A DNA stretch of 6,258 nt from Emcibacter sp. (GTDB lineage: Bacteria; Pseudomonadota; Alphaproteobacteria; Sphingomonadales; Emcibacteraceae). The notes beneath the pieces were generated by a model. The model saw only the letters and a program-made list of their open reading frames with translations, was not told the DNA's origin and did no database searches. A program made the position numbers and the translations under genes. The first letter of the stretch is position 1; the number at the start of each line of letters is the position of its first letter. The stretch lies in assembly GCA_016765435.1 (NCBI GenBank), contig JAESPY010000009.1:13888-20145 (forward strand). Reading direction: 5' to 3'. Of the stretch, positions 5,824 to 6,258 are shown piece after piece.

Positions 5824-5827
5824 AAAA
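5812..5827. repeat. Perfect 16-bp palindrome TTTTGCCATGGCAAAA
   Basis: A spacerless perfect palindrome at the right edge of the degenerate inverted repeat. It could be a dimer binding site or the outer tip of that repeat. The left edge, GCCTTGGCGG at 5558-5567, is a degraded relative of it. Confidence 0.6.
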
Positions 5828-5987
5828 ATCATAAATGCGTGGCATCGCCACACCGTATTTCTCCGATTATGAGCTTTGTCCAAAACTCATAAATTTTGAA
5901 GAATCTTTAACTGGTATTTCTTCTCCCTCCTGTTAATGAATTGTTCAAAAAAATTGGCCCGACAGAACATTTAACGGAAAATAGAGT

Positions 5988-6206
5988 TCATTCTCGCCGA
6001 ATTTTCTGTCTTGATTTTTTGAACTGGTGATCGCTGTGAATAAAAGTTTCAAGCATCGCTGGAATAAGGTTTTGCGGCGTTTCTACCTGCCCATATTCCA
6101 CTTCATAAACGCGGACATAATCCTGAATTTGTTCGTACAAGTCCGGCATAACAGAGATAGTAAGTTTAACCGGCTTCCGGTCTGGTAATTTGCCTATTTT
6201 CAGCAT
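5988..6206 (-). CDS. DUF2274-family small protein of the trb conjugation operon
   Basis: A 72-aa protein matching my memory of the DUF2274 family: the opening GKLPDRKPVKLTISV (5-19), then PDLYEQIQDYVRVYE (21-35), the loop GQVETPQNLIPAMLETFI (39-56), and a basic end FKKSRQKIRRE (62-72). Family members typically follow trbI at the end of trb-type IV secretion loci on ICEs and plasmids; their biochemical role is not established. The charged helical make-up and lack of signal peptide suggest a cytoplasmic protein, and the KPVKLTISV strand followed by helices is reminiscent of ribbon-helix-helix folds, which is only a suggestion. The start overlaps the upstream stop (TAATG), and AAGGAA (6215-6220 on the opposite strand) is a good ribosome binding site. 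Confidence 0.82.
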   Translation of the reverse strand: MLKIGKLPDRKPVKLTISVMPDLYEQIQDYVRVYEVEYGQVETPQNLIPAMLETFIHSDHQFKKSRQKIRRE

Positions 6207-6256
6207 TATAAAGTTTCCTTAGGGTAAGGTTTTAGGGTGAGGTCCTGATGCACAAT
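6206..6256 (-). CDS. trbI: C-terminal end of TrbI (conjugal transfer protein), 5' partial
   Basis: On the minus strand the frame entering from the right edge reads IVHQDLTLKPYPKETL and stops at TAA 6208-6206, overlapping the DUF2274 ATG by 1 nt. The V-x-x-D-L-x-L-x-P-Y pattern is how many TrbI/VirB10-like proteins of trb systems end, and TrbI is the usual upstream neighbour of DUF2274. TrbI is the VirB10-like envelope-spanning component of the conjugation channel. Only 16 residues are visible, so the call rests on motif plus synteny. The other two minus frames close within this stretch without resembling anything. Confidence 0.6.
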   Translation of the reverse strand: MVHQDLTLKPYPKETL

Positions 6257-6258
6257 CA

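Larger units (their letters stand above)
5505..5987. other. Gene-poor region between integrase and trb operon end
   Basis: This 483-bp stretch holds no convincing gene. The longest tempting frame, minus 5746-5853 from GTG, has 35 codons and low-complexity content. The stretch contains the degenerate inverted repeat (5558-5823), the 16-bp palindrome at its right edge, and a small hairpin GTGGC-ATC-GCCAC at 5839-5851. A strong AGGAGGG on the minus strand (5933-5927) has no suitable start codon after it. The integrase promoter must lie in or beyond this region, but I cannot assign -35 and -10 hexamers with confidence. Confidence 0.55.

Noticed and set aside
5746..5853. Minus-strand GTG-started 35-codon ORF, candidate excisionase
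   Set aside because: Too short, Gly- and Ser-rich without an HTH, and it overlaps the repeat region.
5505..5987. tRNA gene as attachment site near the integrase
   Set aside because: I could find no cloverleaf or TTCGA-type T-loop signature on either strand.
6221..6243. Direct repeat AGGGTAAGGT / AGGGTGAGGT
   Set aside because: It falls within the TrbI C-terminal codons and the DUF2274 leader; two short G-rich copies are not enough for a regulatory claim.

Overview
The window looks like one end of an integrative and conjugative element (ICE), or of a plasmid-like relative, from an AT-leaning proteobacterium. An alphaproteobacterium is my guess, resting on the DUF2274/TrbI pair and the integrase type; no rRNA or other phylogenetic marker is present. 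I see no tRNA, rRNA or CRISPR array.

Layout, left to right. (1) 1-1405, plus strand: the end of an unidentified ORF, then after 2 nt a complete HipA-family kinase (410 aa). (2) 1408-2867, minus strand: a complete hipB-hipA operon with a 4-nt overlap. Its hipA runs tail-to-tail into the first hipA, with 2 nt between the stop codons. (3) 2868-3290: an intergenic stretch holding the probable hipBA operator/promoter, a 46-codon minus-strand ORF and a perfect 13-bp inverted repeat. (4) 3291-4203, minus strand: a Xre/MbcA/ParS-type antitoxin followed after 1 nt by a RES-domain toxin. (5) 4204-4328: a perfect 29-bp inverted repeat with a near-consensus sigma70 promoter built into it, reading into the antitoxin gene. 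(6) 4329-5504, minus strand: a tyrosine recombinase/integrase. (7) 5505-5987: 483 bp without a convincing gene, organised as a degenerate long inverted repeat of about 266 bp. (8) 5988-6258, minus strand: a DUF2274 protein, preceded by what reads as the last 16 codons of trbI. This is the usual end of a trb-type mating-pair-formation operon.

How the parts fit: the right edge is conjugation machinery, the centre is the integrase, and the left 4.2 kb is a run of toxin-antitoxin modules. Two of these are HipA kinase modules and one is an NAD-degrading RES module. Such modules commonly stabilise a mobile element in its host or act in phage defence; which applies here is inference. The parts most worth a second look are the tail-to-tail hipA pair, the HEPN-like R-N-x3-H motif in the gene upstream of the first hipA, the promoter inside a 29-bp perfect palindrome, and the large degenerate palindrome between integrase and trb genes.
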